This document shows positions 62,090 to 64,000 of a stretch of 64,000 nt of DNA, piece after piece; the first letter of the stretch is position 1, and each line of letters opens with the position of its first letter. Location of the stretch: positions 182,138-246,137 of the forward strand of contig JAHDIQ010000005.1 of NCBI GenBank assembly GCA_020630715.1, written 5' to 3'. Both the position numbers and the translations under genes were made by a program. The notes under the pieces were generated by a model. That model saw only the letters and a program-made list of their open reading frames with translations. It made no database searches and was not told the DNA's origin. The stretch comes from Nonlabens sp. (GTDB lineage Bacteria; Bacteroidota; Bacteroidia; Flavobacteriales; Flavobacteriaceae).

Positions 62090-62455
62090 CTATGATTTTT
62101 TGATTTGACCATCGATGATATCACGTAATTGCTTAAGCTCTTCCTGTGATAATTGTGTTTCTTTAGTAAAGAACGATGCAAACTGACTTGCGCTATCATT
62201 GAAAAAATTCTTGATCAATCCATTTACGTGTGTAGAAAAATAATCACTCTTTTTAACAAGTGGAAAATATTCTCTACTACGGCCAAAGAGCTTAAAGCCT
62301 ACGAAACCTTTATCAGTCATTCGCTTTAACAACGTAGCGATGGTAGTAGTTGCTGGTTTAGGATCATCATACTCTTCTAGTAAGTCTTTCATAAAAGCTT
62401 TATCTAGCTTCCATAAGTGACTCATTAGTTCTTCTTCACTTTTTGATAGTTTCAT
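62090..62455 (-). CDS. BlaI/MecI/CopY family repressor
   Basis: A 121-residue winged-helix repressor: SEEELMSHLWKLDKAFMKDLL, PATTTIATLLKRMTDKGFVG (recognition helix and wing) and a helical dimerisation tail. Relatives bind TACA/TGTA dyads and are inactivated by cleavage by their M56 partner. Its promoter is covered by matching dyads, so it should repress itself and the M56 gene. Confidence 0.95.
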   Translation of the reverse strand: MKLSKSEEELMSHLWKLDKAFMKDLLEEYDDPKPATTTIATLLKRMTDKGFVGFKLFGRSREYFPLVKKSDYFSTHVNGLIKNFFNDSASQFASFFTKETQLSQEELKQLRDIIDGQIKKS

Positions 62456-62457
62456 GC

Positions 62458-62471
62458 TCTACATTACTAGA
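62458..62471 (-). promoter_or_regulatory. Weak third BlaI operator
   Basis: TCTACATTACTAGA keeps the TCTACA half and a near-complete second half. It lies in the leader just before the start codon. Confidence 0.45.
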
Positions 62472-62477
62472 ATAAAC

Positions 62478-62491
62478 TCTACAAATGTAGA
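62478..62491 (-). promoter_or_regulatory. BlaI operator 1, overlapping the -7 box
   Basis: TCTACAAATGTAGA is a perfect dyad apart from its centre. The minus-strand -7 box TACATTTG (62489-62482) is inside it. Confidence 0.8.
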
Positions 62492-62511
62492 ATAAATATT
62501 TCATTCTACAA
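62482..62511 (-). promoter_or_regulatory. Promoter of blaI-M56 operon (TTG-N19-TACATTTG)
   Basis: On the minus strand TTG at 62511-62509 is followed after 19 nt by TACATTTG at 62489-62482, the full Bacteroidetes consensus. Each box lies inside one of the two operator dyads. Confidence 0.8.
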
Positions 62512-62518
62512 GTGTAGA
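62505..62518 (-). promoter_or_regulatory. BlaI operator 2, overlapping the -33 box
   Basis: TCTACAAGTGTAGA, same dyad as operator 1 with centres 27 bp apart. The -33 TTG is inside it. Confidence 0.8.
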
Positions 62519-62611
62519 GCGTAAAAAACTTAAATTTGAACTCGAATCTGAATTAGTTAATTTCATTGTGTACTATTCTCAATATCGGTAAAGAATACGG
62601 ATGTTGTAATT

Positions 62612-62669
62612 AAAGTTTTCCCTTTGAAGGGAAAATGTCCAGCGGACAAAAGGGATGTTCTACGGTGAC
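62612..62669. repeat. Mosaic repeat module B, copy 2
   Basis: Same two-hairpin module as at 59524, lacking only the first few bases. Confidence 0.85.
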
Positions 62670-62716
62670 ATTGAAATTGAACTCGAATCTGAACTCAAAC
62701 TCAATGTGGAAATCTT

Positions 62717-62832
62717 CCTTCCACTCTAACAGACTGCCACGCTCTGTTATCGCTCGCAGTATGCTTTTCTACCGCATATTCCGAGGATCCCGATAGCTAT
62801 CGGGAGACGAAGAAATCTATTGTTTTAAACCT
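62717..62832. repeat. Mosaic repeat module C, copy 2
   Basis: Same module as at 59731, with the dyad TCCCGATAGCTATCGGGA at 62788-62805 and scattered substitutions. Confidence 0.85.
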
Positions 62833-62933
62833 AAATTAGTTTGTAGAAACCGCACCCTTTAGGGCTGGGGAAACGGTTTCGAATCTGAACTTGAACTCGA
62901 TCTCGAACACTGAACTCGATCTCGAACACTGAA

Positions 62934-63002
62934 ATTAATAGCTATTCTCAAACTCCTTCCCTCGAGGGAAGGTTGAGATGGGTGTTGCTCTCATTACAAC
63001 TT
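62934..63002. repeat. Mosaic repeat module A, copy 3
   Basis: Module A with a longer tail (TTGCTCTCATTACAACTT) than the copies downstream of the M56 gene. Confidence 0.8.
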
Positions 63003-63028
63003 AAACCAGTAATCGAACCAATATACTC

Positions 63029-63091
63029 TTTAGAAAGTTTTCCCTTTGAAGGGAAAATGTCCAGCGGACAAAAGGGATGTTCTACGGTGAA
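63029..63091. repeat. Mosaic repeat module B, copy 3
   Basis: Complete module B; directly follows module A copy 3, the same A-to-B order as at 63163-63320. Confidence 0.85.
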
Positions 63092-63162
63092 CCTGAACTT
63101 GAACTCGAACTCGAACTTGAACTCGAACACTGAATACCGATTAAAGAATACCGAATATTGAA

Positions 63163-63231
63163 ATTAATAGCTATTCTCAAACTCCTTCCCTTGAGGGAAG
63201 GTTGGGATTGGTATTGCTCTCATTACAACTT
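63163..63231. repeat. Mosaic repeat module A, copy 4
   Basis: Module A with the same tail as copy 3; bases differ at a few positions. Confidence 0.8.
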
Positions 63232-63257
63232 GAATCTGAAGCCAAACCAAAATACTT

Positions 63258-63320
63258 TTTAGAAAGTTTTCCCTTTAAAGGGAAAATGTCCAGCGGACAA
63301 AAGGGATGTTCTACGGTGAA
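63258..63320. repeat. Mosaic repeat module B, copy 4
   Basis: Module B with one change in the hairpin loop (TTTAAAG). Confidence 0.85.
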
Positions 63321-63460
63321 ATTGAAATTGAAAATTCCTACCGCACATTGCGAGTAGTTTACTAAGAAGGAATTCGTAGCTTTACACTTAAACTTAAACC
63401 TGTTGTTTCGTTTTTAGGAACGCTTTACTGTCTTAAAAGCAATAAGATTAGTTGTAATCC

Positions 63461-63480
63461 CACTTTCGCGAAAGCGTAAT
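63461..63480. repeat. Palindrome copy 15 (downstream of purK)
   Basis: Core at 63463-63474; one arm has ACTTT instead of GCTTT, the other ends GCGTAAT as in the full consensus. Confidence 0.88.
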
Positions 63481-63487
63481 CATTCAC

Positions 63488-64000
63488 TTACTGCGCCACT
63501 ACCTTAATTGTATTCTTAACCAGCTCGGCTCTTTTACGTGCTGCATTGATATCTTGATCCACAACGGTAACGTGCCCCATTTTTCTAAATGGTCTAGTTT
63601 GTGCCTTACCATAAATATGTGGTGTCACACCAGAAAGTTGTAAAATATCATTCATGCCATCGTAGATCACATTACCCGTATGATGTTCATCGCCTACTAA
63701 GTTGACCATTACAGCACCTATCGTGCTATCAGTATTGCCTAGCGGTAAATCTAGTACACATCTCACATGCTGTTCAAATTGATCTGTAACAGATCCTTCA
63801 ATAGTATAATGTCCCGAATTATGCGGTCGTGGTGCAACCTCATTTACTAGAATATCGCCATCTTTTGTAAGAAATAATTCTACAGCTAGTAATCCTACGT
63901 GCTCATAAGCTTCAGAAACTTGAAGTGCGATAGCTCTTGCTTTATCAGCAATTGCATCATCTATACGTGCTGGGCAAATCACGTATTCCACTTGGTTTGC
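63488..64000 (-). CDS. purK: 5-(carboxyamino)imidazole ribonucleotide synthase, C-terminal part (cut by window edge)
   Basis: The frame is open to base 64000, so the N-terminal part lies beyond the window; about 170 residues are seen. ATP-grasp features of PurK are present: LLAVELFLTKDGDILVNEVAPRPHNSGHYTIEG (seen in parts: VELFLTKDGDILVNE, APRPHNSGHYT), FEQHVRCVLDLPLG, and a C-terminal HIYGKAQTRPFRKMGHVTV. PurK carboxylates AIR with ATP and bicarbonate in purine synthesis. GTG at 63991 is an internal codon, not the start. Confidence 0.95.
   Translation of the reverse strand, partial: ANQVEYVICPARIDDAIADKARAIALQVSEAYEHVGLLAVELFLTKDGDILVNEVAPRPHNSGHYTIEGSVTDQFEQHVRCVLDLPLGNTDSTIGAVMVNLVGDEHHTGNVIYDGMNDILQLSGVTPHIYGKAQTRPFRKMGHVTVVDQDINAARKRAELVKNTIKVVAQ

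Larger units (their letters stand above)
62519..63487. other. Repeat island upstream of blaI
   Basis: No gene. It has modules B (62612, 63029, 63258), C (62717), A (62934, 63163), GAACTCGAAC simple sequence, a perfect duplication of CTGAACTCGATCTCGAACA-like units near 62895-62930, and near 63470 a palindrome copy. Short frames over the repeats are not genes. Confidence 0.75.

Noticed and set aside
59862..62455. Beta-lactam resistance operon
   Set aside because: No beta-lactamase gene and no penicillin-binding sensor domain; only the regulatory logic is shared.
62948..63161. Overlapping short reading frames in both strands of the repeat island
   Set aside because: They only translate the repeat modules and GAACTC simple sequence; no conserved protein features.

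Overview
The window is a 64 kb chromosomal segment of a marine-type Flavobacteriaceae (Bacteroidetes); the repeat types recall Nonlabens/Dokdonia-like genomes, but genus is not established here. Evidence: low GC; TANNTTTG/TTG (-7/-33) promoters with little sign of Shine-Dalgarno sequences; type IX secretion hallmarks (CHU_C adhesin, PorP/SprF, PorE-like OmpA protein); DUF5686 and GLPGLI families; and K+-dependent-type membrane pyrophosphatase. No rRNA, tRNA, phage, IS element or CRISPR was recognised.

Layout. 1-6.3 kb: 5'-truncated DUF11-repeat adhesin with T9SS C-terminal domain, PorP/SprF and OmpA-type partners. 6.7-9.1 kb: ExbB / membrane protein / ExbD / ExbD energiser operon, followed by a long-stem structured RNA or terminator. 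9.3-18.4 kb: beta-barrel protein, PAP2-like membrane protein, rpoN, asnS, RND/MMPL exporter, DUF5686 protein. 18.5-23.9 kb: translation cluster rplM-rpsI-rpsB-tsf-(lipoprotein)-pyrH-frr. 24-29.2 kb: small lipoprotein, DUF427-egtD-egtB (ergothioneine-type), thyA and a hypothetical. 29.3-35 kb: nucleoside transporter, bifunctional nuclease, etfA/etfB, pdhB. 35-43.6 kb: second DUF5686 protein, hppA, App1-like phosphatase, repeat island, deoxynucleoside kinase, hypotheticals. 43.7-50.6 kb: a response regulator/histidine kinase pair divergent from two GLPGLI proteins and a TonB-type beta-barrel receptor. 50.7-59.1 kb: MscS-like channel, a seven-gene tightly packed operon hemW to a membrane-anchored MutS-like ATPase, and a DUF4407 protein. 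59.2-63.5 kb: a BlaI/BlaR1-type (M56) regulatory pair bracketed on both sides by mosaic repeat islands. 63.5-64 kb: the 3' part of purK.

The outstanding feature is a short palindrome with core CTTTCGCGAAAG (consensus ACGCTTTCGCGAAAGCGT with AT-rich flanks). It occurs 15 times exactly, once split by another repeat, and several times in degenerate form. Ten exact copies lie inside genes and use all three reading frames (AFAKA, RFRES, LSRKR), including inside signal peptides and housekeeping genes. Two copies share about 32 identical bases plus further matches although their genes read them in different frames, so spread at the nucleotide level is likely. Other notable signals are a blaI promoter whose -33 and -7 elements each sit inside an operator dyad, a three-fold 10-bp direct repeat before the GLPGLI operon, and -7 boxes placed so close to ATG that leaderless mRNAs are predicted.
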